Shown one piece after another: positions 1-8,207 of a DNA stretch of 27,219 nucleotides (positions are counted from its first letter, which is position 1; each line of letters opens with the position of its first letter). The position numbers and the translations under genes were made by a program. A model generated the notes under the pieces. The model did not search any database. It was not told the DNA's origin and saw nothing but the letters and a program-made list of their open reading frames with translations. Source of the DNA: a virus. The DNA lies in the IMG/VR virus record IMGVR_UViG_3300021168_000077, positions 1 through 27,219 of that record; one strand, given 5' to 3'.

Positions 1-2
1 TC

Positions 3-749
3 TATCCCTATCCGTTCCAGTTCGATCCCTCGCAATTTTCGAACAAGTACAGTCCGTACAACGGCGTCCCGCTGCCCAGCTTGGCGAATTACGCCGGCAT
101 GCCGACCGACGCGCACGGCAATCCGATCGGCAGCTACCAAGCGATCGTGGCTCAGCAACAGGCCGCCACGCCGGGAGCCGCGCCGCCGATGGCTCCGTCG
201 ACGTCGATCAACTCGAGTCCATTTTCCGGCGTTCAAATCCCGCAAGGCCAGAATGACGCGGCCTATCAGCCGCGCGGCGGTTTGAATATGCAACAATGGC
301 AGGCGCTAACGCCGCAGCAGCAACTCGCCGCCGGCGCGTCGCTAGGTCAGGTTCAAGCTGGCGTAGCTGCGACGCAGCCCGACAGCTTCGTCGCCTCCCA
401 CAACAATCCCAGTGGCGGTTCGCCCGGAGCAGGCGCGTATCTCCAGGGTTTAGGCGCAACCGCTTTCAACCAGATGGCTAACCAACCAGCCGCCGCGCCC
501 CAGGCTCCGTCGACGCCCGCGCCCGACATGGGCAAAGCTTATCTCCAGGCGCTCGCCAATCCTGGCCAGGTGACCACGCCTGGCGCGACGGTGCCTCAAT
601 CCGCATTGCCCTCGAGCCAGTCGGGCGTCCTGCAGCAATTCCTGCAGAACTGGCAGAACAAGGGAGCCCCAACCACAGGGGCCGGAAACTACAACAACCA
701 AGGGTTCTTCGCAGGACTCCAGGGAGGCCAGAATGCCCAACCCAGCTGA
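3..749 (+). CDS. Gln/Ala/Pro-rich protein, 5' end outside window
   Basis: The frame is open from the first in-frame codon at 3 to the stop at 749, so the gene begins upstream of the window. An internal TTG at 81 is not needed as a start. The product is rich in Gln, Ala, Pro and Gly and has no catalytic motif. It ends 17 bases inside the next gene and belongs to a same-strand run of four such genes. Low-complexity proteins like this are common among virion and internal-head proteins of podovirus-like phages, so a structural role is inferred from composition and position only. No family was recognised. Confidence 0.75.
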   Translation, partial: YPYPFQFDPSQFSNKYSPYNGVPLPSLANYAGMPTDAHGNPIGSYQAIVAQQQAATPGAAPPMAPSTSINSSPFSGVQIPQGQNDAAYQPRGGLNMQQWQALTPQQQLAAGASLGQVQAGVAATQPDSFVASHNNPSGGSPGAGAYLQGLGATAFNQMANQPAAAPQAPSTPAPDMGKAYLQALANPGQVTTPGATVPQSALPSSQSGVLQQFLQNWQNKGAPTTGAGNYNNQGFFAGLQGGQNAQPS

Positions 750-1035
750 CATTCTCTCCGAAGAAACCGACGAAGATCCGGAAGACCAACTCCGGATGCA
801 ACTGGCTCAGGGTCAGGGCAACAACCTCGCCGGCGCACCGCAACCGCCCGGGCAAGCCGGCCTGGCGGGCCAGGGGCCGCCGCAGCCGATGGCTCCCTCG
901 CCCAACGTGCCTGGGCCGCTCGCCGCCTTGGCTAAGCGCCCAGGCAAACCGCATATCAAGCTTAAGAGTCATCCGCCGAAGAAGGGCAAGCCACGCATCA
1001 AACTGAGGGCGTCAGCATATGGCGGGACCATTTGA
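733..1035 (+). CDS. Small Pro/Gly-rich protein with basic C-terminus
   Basis: This is a 100-residue protein starting at ATG 733 after a strong AGGGAGG ribosome site at 721-727. It overlaps the previous gene by 17 bases and the next by 17. The N-terminal 25 residues are acidic, the middle is Pro/Gly/Gln-rich, and residues 68-92 are strongly basic with a repeated KPHIKLK / KPRIKLR pattern. The basic tail could bind DNA or an acidic partner in the virion. That is inference. No family was recognised. Confidence 0.75.
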   Translation: MPNPADILSEETDEDPEDQLRMQLAQGQGNNLAGAPQPPGQAGLAGQGPPQPMAPSPNVPGPLAALAKRPGKPHIKLKSHPPKKGKPRIKLRASAYGGTI

Positions 1036-2641
1036 TTGGGCCAGGTACGTCACTGGCGACACCGACAATCCGGAAGAGGACATCGGCCAATGGGCCGACG
1101 CCAACCAGAAGCGGAACCGCGCCGCGCTCGGGCTCGACGCCAATGGCAACCCGTTGCCGGCGGCCGCAGCGGCTCCTGCAGCCGCCGCCGCGCCGACTCC
1201 AGCGGGCCCGGGCGCGGCCGCGCAAGACCCGAACGCGCAAGCCGCAGCCCAAGCGCAAGCCTCGAGCACGCTGCCGCCTAACCAAGAGCCGAACGCGACC
1301 AAGACGCCGGTCAGCCTCGGCCACTTGATGATGAACCTGCAGCAATACAACGAGCGCGAACAGGGCTTCAATCAGGCGCTCGGCATGGGCTTTGCCGCCT
1401 TTGCCCAGCCGCGCGATCGGCAGATGGTCGCGGGGATGTTTAACACCACGCCGGCCGATCCGACTAAGATCGCGCAGACGCAGATGAGTCTGAGCACACA
1501 GCAACAAGGCCAGGACCGCGCCAACGCCATTAGCATCATCGCTAACGATCCGATCAGGGGCCCAGCGCTCGCGGCGCAACTGCATATGGATTGGGGCGCG
1601 CTCAAAGCCGGCCTGGTCACCGATCCTGCTATGGCCGGGAAGATCGCGGAGGCGCTTGGCACGCCGTCCGAAGCGATCCGAAATCTCACCCAGCTTGGCC
1701 ACATGGGCGGCGGACCTGGCGGACCTGGCGGACCTACCAGACCCAACGGAAGCCCGCTGATCAAGGATCTCACGACCGGGATCACGACCAGCATCGCCGG
1801 TCCGGAGTCAGCCCCCATGATCTCGGCACAGAACGCCTGGCGCGCGGCGCATCCTGGTCAGCCGGATTCGGCCATGCCGTGGCAAGTCGGCAATCTGCAA
1901 TCGTTCAATCAGTACACCACCAACGAGAAGGGAAAGGAGGACGATCGCGCTGCAGCGTCGGCGGCTCTTCCCGATAACAATGAAACCGCCATGCGGCTGC
2001 AGAATGATCTCGAGACGCTACGAGACTCGCCTGGTTTGAAGAGCATCCTTACGACGTCGGGTAAGCGAGCAATCGCTCAGCAAGTCTTGAAAGATCCTAA
2101 TCAGAACGACGCCGCGACGATTCTGGCGAATAATGTGGGACTAACTCAACAAGAAGCAGACGCGATGGCGCTTCTGAAGCGCGTTGGCGGCGCGACGACC
2201 GAAACGGCGATGAAGGGCATGGCCGGCACCGGTACGCGCGTTACGCAAGCGGAGGTTGGACCGCTGAAAGACGCGATCACCACGACGCAGAACCTGAACC
2301 AGAGCTACGATTCCTACATCCATGGGGCGCTCGGCAGCGCGATCACGCGAGCAAAGAAAACGATCGCCACAAATTTCGGCGCGACCGGCAACGTCAAAAA
2401 CATGGACCCGCAATATACGCCGTGGTTGGACGACAATTTCAAGCCTGGCGGCGAGCTCTACAAGGAAGGCGGCGGCGCGGAGGCGCTTCCGGCGGCCAAG
2501 CCTATTCCGCCCGATATGTTGGCTCAGGTGAGACAAGAAGCCTCGAACTATCCCGTTGGGAAAGACGATCTTCTCGACAACCTGCAGCAAGCGGGGTTCG
2601 ACACAAAGAGGCTGCGTCATATGCCGGTTTCGGGATGGTGA
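1019..2641 (+). CDS. Ala-rich phage protein, probably virion-associated
   Basis: This is a 540-residue protein starting at ATG 1019, with GAGGG about ten bases upstream, overlapping the preceding gene by 17 bases. Residues 1-35 look folded and acidic. They are followed by an Ala/Pro-rich linker (about 45-85), a Gln-rich helical part (about 100-200), a Gly-Gly-Pro stretch near 230 and a longer helical C-terminal half. No enzyme motif, signal peptide or membrane segment is clear. Size, position and composition fit an internal virion or injected protein, but the family is not recognised and the function is not established. Confidence 0.8.
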   Translation: MAGPFDWARYVTGDTDNPEEDIGQWADANQKRNRAALGLDANGNPLPAAAAAPAAAAAPTPAGPGAAAQDPNAQAAAQAQASSTLPPNQEPNATKTPVSLGHLMMNLQQYNEREQGFNQALGMGFAAFAQPRDRQMVAGMFNTTPADPTKIAQTQMSLSTQQQGQDRANAISIIANDPIRGPALAAQLHMDWGALKAGLVTDPAMAGKIAEALGTPSEAIRNLTQLGHMGGGPGGPGGPTRPNGSPLIKDLTTGITTSIAGPESAPMISAQNAWRAAHPGQPDSAMPWQVGNLQSFNQYTTNEKGKEDDRAAASAALPDNNETAMRLQNDLETLRDSPGLKSILTTSGKRAIAQQVLKDPNQNDAATILANNVGLTQQEADAMALLKRVGGATTETAMKGMAGTGTRVTQAEVGPLKDAITTTQNLNQSYDSYIHGALGSAITRAKKTIATNFGATGNVKNMDPQYTPWLDDNFKPGGELYKEGGGAEALPAAKPIPPDMLAQVRQEASNYPVGKDDLLDNLQQAGFDTKRLRHMPVSGW

Positions 2642-2644
2642 CCG

Positions 2645-3889
2645 ATGGCTGATAGAATCCAGGGTCTGCCTGGCTACCATCGCGCGCAGGACGATCTGCC
2701 GCCGACGCAGCCGCAAACCGTTTTCCCTAAGTCGCAAGGGAATCAGCAACCGGCTGCGCCGGATGCGACGCCTATTCCCGGTTTGCCGGATTATAAACGG
2801 GCGACGCCAACATCTTCGACTGCCGCGCCGGCAAGCCAGAACAGCCTTCTGTACGACATGTTTCATCCAACTGATGCCGATCTTAGCCGGCCTCAGACCT
2901 GGCATGATTGGCTGACCAAGACCTACAGTCCCTCCGCGAGCCAGGTGGGCTCCGCGGCGCTTGACGACGTTTCTTTCGGCACAGCCGACGCTATTCAGTC
3001 GAAGATTACAGGCGAGAATGTCGGCAATATCCGCGCTCGCACCGCGGACGCCCAGGCCGCGCTCGGGCCGATGGGCCCAGTCGTCAATGCGCTGACTTAC
3101 GCCGTTCCTGGGACCGGCGAACTAAAGTTTGCCGTCACGCCAGGCAGGCTTATTCACAGCGCTGCGGAGCTCGCCAACGCAGGGCGCTACGGCACGGCGG
3201 CAGTGGAAGGCGGCACTGCGGCGGCGCTGAGTTCGGCTGGGCACCAGGCCGGCGATCCTAACGGCATCGATGCTCTGAAAGTCGCCAAGGACGCTGGCTG
3301 GGGCGCGGCGGGCGGCACGGTGATGCAGGGACTAGGCGACGTCACCGCGCCTGTGGCGCAGAAGGTTGGAAACTGGGCGACAGGCAAGCCAGGGACAAGC
3401 AGCGAACAATGGTCAAGCAACCCGCAAGATAATTGGCGCGCACGCGCTGCGGCTGGCGATCCGACTCTGCAGGGCGACATTGCGGTTTCCCAGGCGACGC
3501 TGCCGCCAGATCATCCAGCGCAGCCGGCGCTCGCCAAGGTGCAGGGCGCGCTCGCTCAGCCAACGGATCCAGGCAATGTCGCTCATGCCGTGACCGGCGC
3601 GGGAGCTTGGTACGGGTCGAAATTACTAGGCGGCGACGAGCTTACTCAATTGGCGGCTGGCGGCATATCGCCGTTCGCCTCGAAATATTTCGTCAACAAG
3701 CCAGCGCAAATGATTAATACGGTTGATCGCAACATCAACGTCGGGCAGTCGATGGATCAACTCTATCCGGCGCTGACTAACAATCCGGCGTCAACAACTG
3801 ACACGTCAGGCTGGGCGAACGCTCTCCGCCAGGGTTGGATTGGCGGCGAGCGGTCGACCGACCAGGCTGGAGACGCTCAGTGGTGGTGA
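2645..3889 (+). CDS. Phage protein with Gly/Ala-rich central region
   Basis: This is a 414-residue protein beginning three bases after the previous stop. Near the N-terminus the motif GLPxYxRA occurs twice (residues 7-14 and 46-53), joined by a Pro/Gln-rich linker. From about residue 105 to 235 it is rich in Ala, Gly and small residues with weakly hydrophobic helices, a texture common in phage ejection or internal virion proteins. The last 13 bases overlap the end of the opposite-strand gene 3877-4104, so this is the end of the rightward block. A role in DNA ejection is inferred only from composition and place. Confidence 0.8.
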   Translation: MADRIQGLPGYHRAQDDLPPTQPQTVFPKSQGNQQPAAPDATPIPGLPDYKRATPTSSTAAPASQNSLLYDMFHPTDADLSRPQTWHDWLTKTYSPSASQVGSAALDDVSFGTADAIQSKITGENVGNIRARTADAQAALGPMGPVVNALTYAVPGTGELKFAVTPGRLIHSAAELANAGRYGTAAVEGGTAAALSSAGHQAGDPNGIDALKVAKDAGWGAAGGTVMQGLGDVTAPVAQKVGNWATGKPGTSSEQWSSNPQDNWRARAAAGDPTLQGDIAVSQATLPPDHPAQPALAKVQGALAQPTDPGNVAHAVTGAGAWYGSKLLGGDELTQLAAGGISPFASKYFVNKPAQMINTVDRNINVGQSMDQLYPALTNNPASTTDTSGWANALRQGWIGGERSTDQAGDAQWW

Positions 3890-4104
3890 CTGTTTGCGAG
3901 TTTGTTCTTTTCCGCTTGCGCGATCATCGCGTAGACCCGCATCTTACTTGCCACTAATTCTTCCGGCGTGGCGACATGAGCCGGGGGCTTAGGCTTGGCG
4001 GTCAGCTTGTCTACGAAGCTCGCCCACGCCATGAACACAGCGAAGAGCAAGATCCAGGGGCCGAACACAACGAGGTAGAAGGGGATTTCCTGTAGCACGA
4101 TCAT
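3877..4104 (-). CDS. Small single-pass membrane protein
   Basis: This is a 75-residue protein with one hydrophobic segment at residues 8-30, rich in aromatic residues, followed by a basic, Lys/Pro-containing tail with a helical stretch. It is the last gene of the leftward block and converges with the plus-strand gene ending at 3889, sharing 13 bases. AAAGGA lies just before ATG 4104. A GTG at 4098 would have better spacing and is a possible alternative start. The leader region repeats one found at 20612-20627. Function is unknown; an inner-membrane location is inferred. Confidence 0.7.
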   Translation of the reverse strand: MIVLQEIPFYLVVFGPWILLFAVFMAWASFVDKLTAKPKPPAHVATPEELVASKMRVYAMIAQAEKNKLANSHHH

Positions 4105-4114
4105 TGTCCTTTCG

Positions 4115-4130
4115 TGCTCTTATTTAGCGC
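4115..4130 (-). repeat. 16-base leader repeat, copy 1
   Basis: The plus-strand sequence tgctcttatttagcgc is identical at 4115-4130 and 20612-20627. In both places it spans the stop codon of a minus-strand gene (TAA inside CTAAATAAGAGC). A GAAAGGAC ribosome site follows downstream and serves the next leftward gene. It may be a duplicated leader, a weak promoter -10 region or a processing site. Confidence 0.6.
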
Positions 4131-5596
4131 GTAACTGCGCTGTCTTCAAGGGGCGCGGCGAGTTTTAATTTGCTGAAAACTGCCTCGTAAAGATCCTCTT
4201 TCTTCTGCAGCGCCTTGACCACGCGCCGATCGATGTCCGAGCCGGATAGATCGATATAGAGCACGTTCTCGCCGCGCTGCCCGCGGCGGTGGATCCGGTC
4301 CTCGTCCTGCGTGCGCGTATCGAGGCTGTAGGAGCTTTCGAAAAAGATCATCGTCGAGCAATGGTCGCGCGCCGCCGCGCCTCCTAACAGCGTGTGTCCG
4401 TACTTGATCGCTTCGCTCTGGCCGAGCATGTGCCGGCACTCCGAATCTTCGTTGAAACGGCGCTTTTGCTCCGTCACTTCAGCGGGCTTCATCTGCCCTT
4501 TGATGTAAGCTGGGAAATGCCCCTTGAGCGCCGTCGCGAGAATCTCGAACGTGTAGCGGTGTCGGTAGATGATGATCACCTTGCCCTCGATCTGAGCAAG
4601 CAGATCGAGCAAAACCGCCAGGCGCGGGTTCTTTTCCGGTTCGACCAGAACGCGCGGATCCCCATTTTCGTTGAGGATAAAACCGCACTGGATCTGCGAC
4701 AGTTTCTCGTATTTCGAAACAGCGATGTTGACCGCGACGATCTCAGTTTCCAACTCGAGAAGAAATTCATCCCGCATTTGTTTGTACTGGGCCGCTTGTT
4801 CGCCACTCATCTCATAAGTGCGAATGGTGAAATCTTTGCGCGGGAGCTCCGGAAGCCAGTCGGCTTTTTTGGCCTGGAAGATTACTGGGGCCATGATTCG
4901 CGCGAGCGTGTCGGCGTTTTTAACCCCTATGACTTGCTTGTTTTCCCAGCCGCCCATCTGACAAAAATTATTGCGAAACGCCCAGAATCGGACGCCCTGG
5001 AACAGCCCGATCGCACGCAATTGGGGATAGAGGTCATGTGGCCCCTGTGTTTGTGGCAATCCGCTCAGGCAACGGACGATCTTCGCCTCGAGGGCGAGTT
5101 TGAGCGTCGCCTTGGTTTGCTCACTGTCGTGCGTCTTGATCTGGATTGATTCGTCGATCGCCAGCATCGTCGGCTTGACTCGCATCCAAGCCATCACGCG
5201 CAGGAGAACCGCCGGCATCCGCACCGCTTCGTAATTGATGACCAGGATCGGCGGAGCGCCGTATTTCGTCGTAGCGAACCAGTGATCGTTAGCTTTCGAG
5301 CCCGAAACATAGATGAATGGCTGGAAGGCCAGCCCGTGCTTGAGTATCTCCTCAATCCAGCCAGGTTTAAACGAGTTGGGCGCAATCACCACTAAACGCG
5401 TGACAACTCGATTCTTCGCTGCGCAGTCGAACTCAGCCAAGGTTAGGAGCGTCTTGCCGAGCCCCATTTCCATGAAGTAGCCGACGCCGCGCTTGCCCTC
5501 GCCAAATCTCAGCGCCGCTTCCTGAACCGGATCAAGCTTCACCGTCTGATTCTCGCCAAGAACTCGTTTCGCTGTGCGTCCGTCGTCGTGAGCCAT
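4124..5596 (-). CDS. SNF2-family DNA helicase/translocase
   Basis: This 490-residue superfamily 2 helicase is of the SNF2 type seen in phage replication modules. Motif I is GLGKT at residues 45-49, the motif II position carries DESI at 148-151 in place of the usual DEAH/DEGH, motif III is a variant SGLPQTQG near 178-185, and motif VI is DRIHRRGQ at 433-440. These motifs support ATP-driven movement on double-stranded DNA, probably in replication or recombination. ATG 5596 leaves a 58-base overlap with the gene before it. A later start would cut the conserved region before motif I, so the overlap is accepted. Confidence 0.92.
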   Translation of the reverse strand: MAHDDGRTAKRVLGENQTVKLDPVQEAALRFGEGKRGVGYFMEMGLGKTLLTLAEFDCAAKNRVVTRLVVIAPNSFKPGWIEEILKHGLAFQPFIYVSGSKANDHWFATTKYGAPPILVINYEAVRMPAVLLRVMAWMRVKPTMLAIDESIQIKTHDSEQTKATLKLALEAKIVRCLSGLPQTQGPHDLYPQLRAIGLFQGVRFWAFRNNFCQMGGWENKQVIGVKNADTLARIMAPVIFQAKKADWLPELPRKDFTIRTYEMSGEQAAQYKQMRDEFLLELETEIVAVNIAVSKYEKLSQIQCGFILNENGDPRVLVEPEKNPRLAVLLDLLAQIEGKVIIIYRHRYTFEILATALKGHFPAYIKGQMKPAEVTEQKRRFNEDSECRHMLGQSEAIKYGHTLLGGAAARDHCSTMIFFESSYSLDTRTQDEDRIHRRGQRGENVLYIDLSGSDIDRRVVKALQKKEDLYEAVFSKLKLAAPLEDSAVTR

Positions 5597-5970
5597 AGGG
5601 CTTCAAGCGCATCCGCAGTCGGGGGATGATTGACGTTGTACTCGACTAGTTCGAGCGACATGGTCCCTTTCATCGCGAGGCTTTCAAGCCTGGCGGCGTC
5701 GAGCGGCCGCTTTTCGCGGATCGTTTCGATGCGCCGAATATGGCGCTCAGAGATGTTGAACATCGTCGATCGATCCCGCTTCCCGATCCTGATCTTCCGA
5801 TTCGGATCGAGAATCGAGAGCGCCGTGTCACGGCTGTAGAGGCGCATGAGTGGGATGAAGCCAAGCTCGAAGGCGGCGATCGCGCGATGCGCTTTGTCGG
5901 CGTCGGTATCGCGCGGCCAGCGCATTTTCGTCCTGAGCGCGGCTTCCTTGACCTCCTCGAGGACGCCCAT
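5539..5970 (-). CDS. Hypothetical phage protein
   Basis: The 143-residue form starting at ATG 5970 is chosen because this start lies one base after the upstream stop (TGAGATG). The frame is open to 6021, but that would add only low-complexity residues in an overlap. The product is mostly helical and charged, with a basic central segment (RKIRIGKRDR) followed by a possible helix-turn-helix-like stretch (ISERHIRRIETI). It sits between a winged-helix gene and the SNF2 helicase and could bind DNA. That is inference. No family was recognised. Confidence 0.75.
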   Translation of the reverse strand: MGVLEEVKEAALRTKMRWPRDTDADKAHRAIAAFELGFIPLMRLYSRDTALSILDPNRKIRIGKRDRSTMFNISERHIRRIETIREKRPLDAARLESLAMKGTMSLELVEYNVNHPPTADALEALWLTTTDAQRNEFLARIRR

Positions 5971-5971
5971 C

Positions 5972-6346
5972 TCAGCCGACTTGCTTCCATTTGCCGTCGC
6001 CCATGCGCTCGATGACGCCAACTTTGCGCAGTTCCTCGAGCCGCGAATTGACGGAATTTGCTGAAAAGCCGGCGGCCACGACTTTGGGCTGAAGGTCGAG
6101 CGCGCGCTTGGGTCCGGTCGAAAACTCCGCCATGATGATACCGTTGATGCCCTTCTTCAGATTCGGGCCTGGCGAGGCGCGCTTGTTGGTTTTCTTCTCC
6201 GCTCTTGGCAAGTGAAGCGTCGGCGCTTTCAATTTCGGCACGATTTCGGTGACCGAAACGTCTTCGACCGGCAGGAACTTGGCGATCATGGCGATCAGCG
6301 TATCGGACGCGATCGTGAACCCGATCTTGAATTTGACCTGGCTCAT
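5972..6346 (-). CDS. Winged-helix-like DNA-binding protein
   Basis: This 124-residue protein starts at ATG 6346, which overlaps the upstream stop as ATGA; the longer frame to 6367 is not favoured. The N-terminal half is unassigned, with a basic linker at about 50-70. The C-terminal 55 residues read as a winged helix: a first helix, then FSANSVNSRLEELRKVGVIE as helices 2-3, then the short wing DGKWKQVG at the extreme C-terminus. It is likely a DNA-binding regulator or replication accessory. The target is unknown. Confidence 0.75.
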   Translation of the reverse strand: MSQVKFKIGFTIASDTLIAMIAKFLPVEDVSVTEIVPKLKAPTLHLPRAEKKTNKRASPGPNLKKGINGIIMAEFSTGPKRALDLQPKVVAAGFSANSVNSRLEELRKVGVIERMGDGKWKQVG

Positions 6347-6624
6347 AGGCGGGCCTCGATGCCACAATTGACCTGGTGAACGATCGTTGCTGCGCGAATG
6401 AGATCAGCCAGGTCGCGCGATTCCATAAGGATCTCGACCTCCTTATCGCAGAGCTTATGGGCTAGGCGTTCTTGGCGCGCGTCCGTGGTTTCGACCGGCG
6501 CAGCGACAGTTGGGCAGAGATTTCTCAGCGGTGATAAGAGAACCCAGACGGCGAAAAAACACACAGCAAGCACGGCGCACATGTTGAGCGCGCCTTGCCA
6601 AAACGCTTCCTTCTCTGGCGTCAT
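6343..6624 (-). CDS. Small membrane-anchored protein
   Basis: This 93-residue protein has one hydrophobic segment at about residues 12-31 and a charged, helical domain after it (about 48-85). The start ATG 6624 overlaps the upstream stop as ATGA and the stop overlaps the next start the same way, which fixes both ends. The predicted form is N-terminal anchor plus soluble helical domain. No family was recognised and no function can be given. Confidence 0.75.
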   Translation of the reverse strand: MTPEKEAFWQGALNMCAVLAVCFFAVWVLLSPLRNLCPTVAAPVETTDARQERLAHKLCDKEVEILMESRDLADLIRAATIVHQVNCGIEARL

Positions 6625-6965
6625 CGCGCGGCCCTCCGGATCTTCGCCATGCGGACAACGTGGCCCATAGAACGGCTAGGGATGACCGCTGGCGTGGGTT
6701 GGACGACGGAGGCGGTTTCGATCGCGACGAAGCCCAGTTTGTAGCCCAGCGCACGCGCCACGGCGTTGAGCGAGGCGGCTTGCGGGCGGCGCGTTTCTCC
6801 GGAGAACCAGTTCGCCAGCGTTTGTGTCGAGACGCCCGAATCCTCGTGGATCTGCTTGTAGGTCGCGCCGCTGCCCTGAACGACCGTTCTGAGCTCGTCG
6901 ATAATCGGGTCTTTCTCGACGAAATTGTAGGATTTGTAAGTGAAGCCTTTAATCGTCATCGTCAC
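6621..6965 (-). CDS. XRE/Cro-type helix-turn-helix protein
   Basis: This 114-residue protein has a lambda-repressor-like helix-turn-helix at about residues 22-78. The turn and recognition helix read YKQIHEDSGVSTQTLANWFS, and the next helix is LNAVARALGYKLG. The GTG at 6965 overlaps the upstream stop as GTGA; an ATG at 6959 is the alternative start. It has no protease or dimerisation domain of a classical CI repressor. It is probably a small transcriptional regulator or DNA-binding accessory carried inside the replication block, not placed beside the early promoters. Confidence 0.85.
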   Translation of the reverse strand: MTMTIKGFTYKSYNFVEKDPIIDELRTVVQGSGATYKQIHEDSGVSTQTLANWFSGETRRPQAASLNAVARALGYKLGFVAIETASVVQPTPAVIPSRSMGHVVRMAKIRRAAR

Positions 6966-7327
6966 ACCATGAACTTGGGCGGGAGGGGGATATCGCGGTC
7001 GTGCGGCCGCCAGATGTGCAGCGTGTACGGGTGGCAGCTAATATGATCCTTGGCGGTCAGATGCAGCTGCATCGCCGTGACGTCGCCAAGAAACGCCTTC
7101 TTGGCGATCTCCATCTCCGCCCAGGTGGGCGTGCGTTGCTGGCCCCTTACGGAGACGGAAATGTGGTCCCAGCCATCGCCATTGGAGGCGAGAACCTTGA
7201 GCGCGGTCATTTGGCCAGGCACCGGGATGATGAACGCGCCGTTGCCGCCGTCGCCATAGGAACCATAGCTCTCGAGCACGAAGGAATCGCGAAGCCGGAA
7301 CTGATCGAGGTTGTGCAGGTCACGCAT
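6962..7327 (-). CDS. DUF7694-type phage protein
   Basis: This is a 121-residue protein. The core (WDHISVSVRG, PTWAEME, then a Met-Gln-Leu-His segment, and YTLHIWRPH with IPLPP near the end) matches my memory of the widespread small phage family named DUF7694, whose members end in a similar HxWRP...IPxPP pattern. Function of the family is unknown; the repeated His and Trp residues could form a metal or ligand site. The start ATG 7327 overlaps the upstream stop by eight bases; a longer frame to 7441 has only shadow-like sequence. The end overlaps the HTH gene as GTGA. Confidence 0.85.
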   Translation of the reverse strand: MRDLHNLDQFRLRDSFVLESYGSYGDGGNGAFIIPVPGQMTALKVLASNGDGWDHISVSVRGQQRTPTWAEMEIAKKAFLGDVTAMQLHLTAKDHISCHPYTLHIWRPHDRDIPLPPKFMV

Positions 7328-7613
7328 TGCCAGTCCTGGCGACTTTTTCGACCAAGGTGCGCATGCCGCGCTCGATATCGACGACCGGCGGATCGTCGGT
7401 TCCAGGCGGCCTCGCTGCCTGAGCGTAATTGATGATCTCATCCCAATGCAGGCTCTCGCCGGAAACCATGCGGGCGATCAAAGTCGTGATTTGGTCGAGA
7501 GATTCTTTAGCCGCCGGCGAAAGCTCGTCCCAAGACGAGCCAGTGCGAATCTGATACTTCATCGCCTGCGCGATGCCGCCGATTGCCGGATAGTTCACTT
7601 TATTTGTCGCCAT
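7320..7613 (-). CDS. Hypothetical phage protein
   Basis: This is a 97-residue protein from ATG 7613; the longer open frame to 7790 reads as an Arg-rich shadow of the neighbouring gene and is left out. The product is helical and soluble, with a SSWDELSPAAKESLDQI segment at about 26-42 and an acidic HWDEIINYAQ helix near residue 56. It overlaps the nuclease gene before it by 19 bases and the DUF7694-type gene after it by eight. No family was recognised. Confidence 0.75.
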   Translation of the reverse strand: MATNKVNYPAIGGIAQAMKYQIRTGSSWDELSPAAKESLDQITTLIARMVSGESLHWDEIINYAQAARPPGTDDPPVVDIERGMRTLVEKVARTGNA

Positions 7614-7981
7614 ACAAGCCAGTCTCTCAGGGTTTCGGCGTGCGGTCCGTAGCCGCCGCCAGGGGGAAAGGAATCCGCCTTGGTCGCTGTTCTCGCCCAG
7701 TCGTGGATGAACATGACCTTGGTCTTTTTGTCCCAGCCGATCAGGGCGCAGATTCCGCCGGCCTTGATGTAACGCTCGCCTTCTTCCCATTGGCGCAGCG
7801 TCGGCGCGAACGACTGATGTTCGACGAGCTTGCCTTCAGCGAGCAGGTGTGGGTGATCGGGAAACTTGATTGCCATGTCCAATAGCCCAACGGCGCGTCT
7901 GTCCTCGTGCCGGCGGGCGTATGCTCCAAGGCGACGACAATCTGCCACAAGCTTAGTTTTAAGTGTGCTTTCAAGGTTCAC
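7595..7981 (-). CDS. VRR-NUC-like nuclease (PD-(D/E)XK fold)
   Basis: This is a 128-residue protein. The pattern D35 ... E49-x-K51 ... Q64 followed by a helix and AGGICALIGW resembles the VRR-NUC nuclease core (acidic residue, ExK, conserved Gln, then a C-terminal strand). Phage VRR-NUC proteins are often found near SNF2 helicases, as here, and act as structure-specific DNA nucleases. The start is GTG 7981, because GGAGG lies eight bases upstream; the longer frame begins with a TTG inside the previous gene. The family call is by motif only. It could instead be another restriction-like fold. Confidence 0.65.
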   Translation of the reverse strand: MNLESTLKTKLVADCRRLGAYARRHEDRRAVGLLDMAIKFPDHPHLLAEGKLVEHQSFAPTLRQWEEGERYIKAGGICALIGWDKKTKVMFIHDWARTATKADSFPPGGGYGPHAETLRDWLVWRQIK

Positions 7982-8003
7982 CTCCCCATCCTCCAGAAGC
8001 GGT

Positions 8004-8207
8004 TCATTCGCGCTTCCACTTTGGTCGAAGGGCAAACGTCATAAGGACGCGATTAGATTGCGCATCGTGTGCGATCAGGAGCTCGTGATGCAGAAACACG
8101 AGCTTGTGCTCGTTGACTTGCTGATGAAGGAGCTTCGTTATCGAATCGAGAAAGCTCTCCACGCGCGCCTTTGTTTCCTCGATGGCAATCTCGACCTTTT
8201 CATTCAT
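8004..8207 (-). CDS. Small helical hypothetical protein
   Basis: This 67-residue protein starts at ATG 8207, which overlaps the upstream stop as ATGA; the frame is open further to 8240 but the overlap decides the start. It has an N-terminal amphipathic helix of alternating charged and hydrophobic residues (about 2-30), then a His-rich stretch (LLHQQVNEHKLVFLHH) and a basic C-terminus. It may be a small dimeric helical protein. There is no recognised family. Confidence 0.7.
   Translation of the reverse strand: MNEKVEIAIEETKARVESFLDSITKLLHQQVNEHKLVFLHHELLIAHDAQSNRVLMTFALRPKWKRE

Noticed and set aside
998-1702. 234-codon minus-strand frame
   Set aside because: Shadow of the Ala-rich gene 1019-2641; Arg-rich without motif.
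4394-5149. 251-codon plus-strand frame
   Set aside because: Antisense to the SNF2 helicase, whose motifs are clear.
6621-6965. Lysogeny repressor
   Set aside because: Only a small HTH protein inside the replication block; no integrase, attachment site or cro-like divergent partner in the window.
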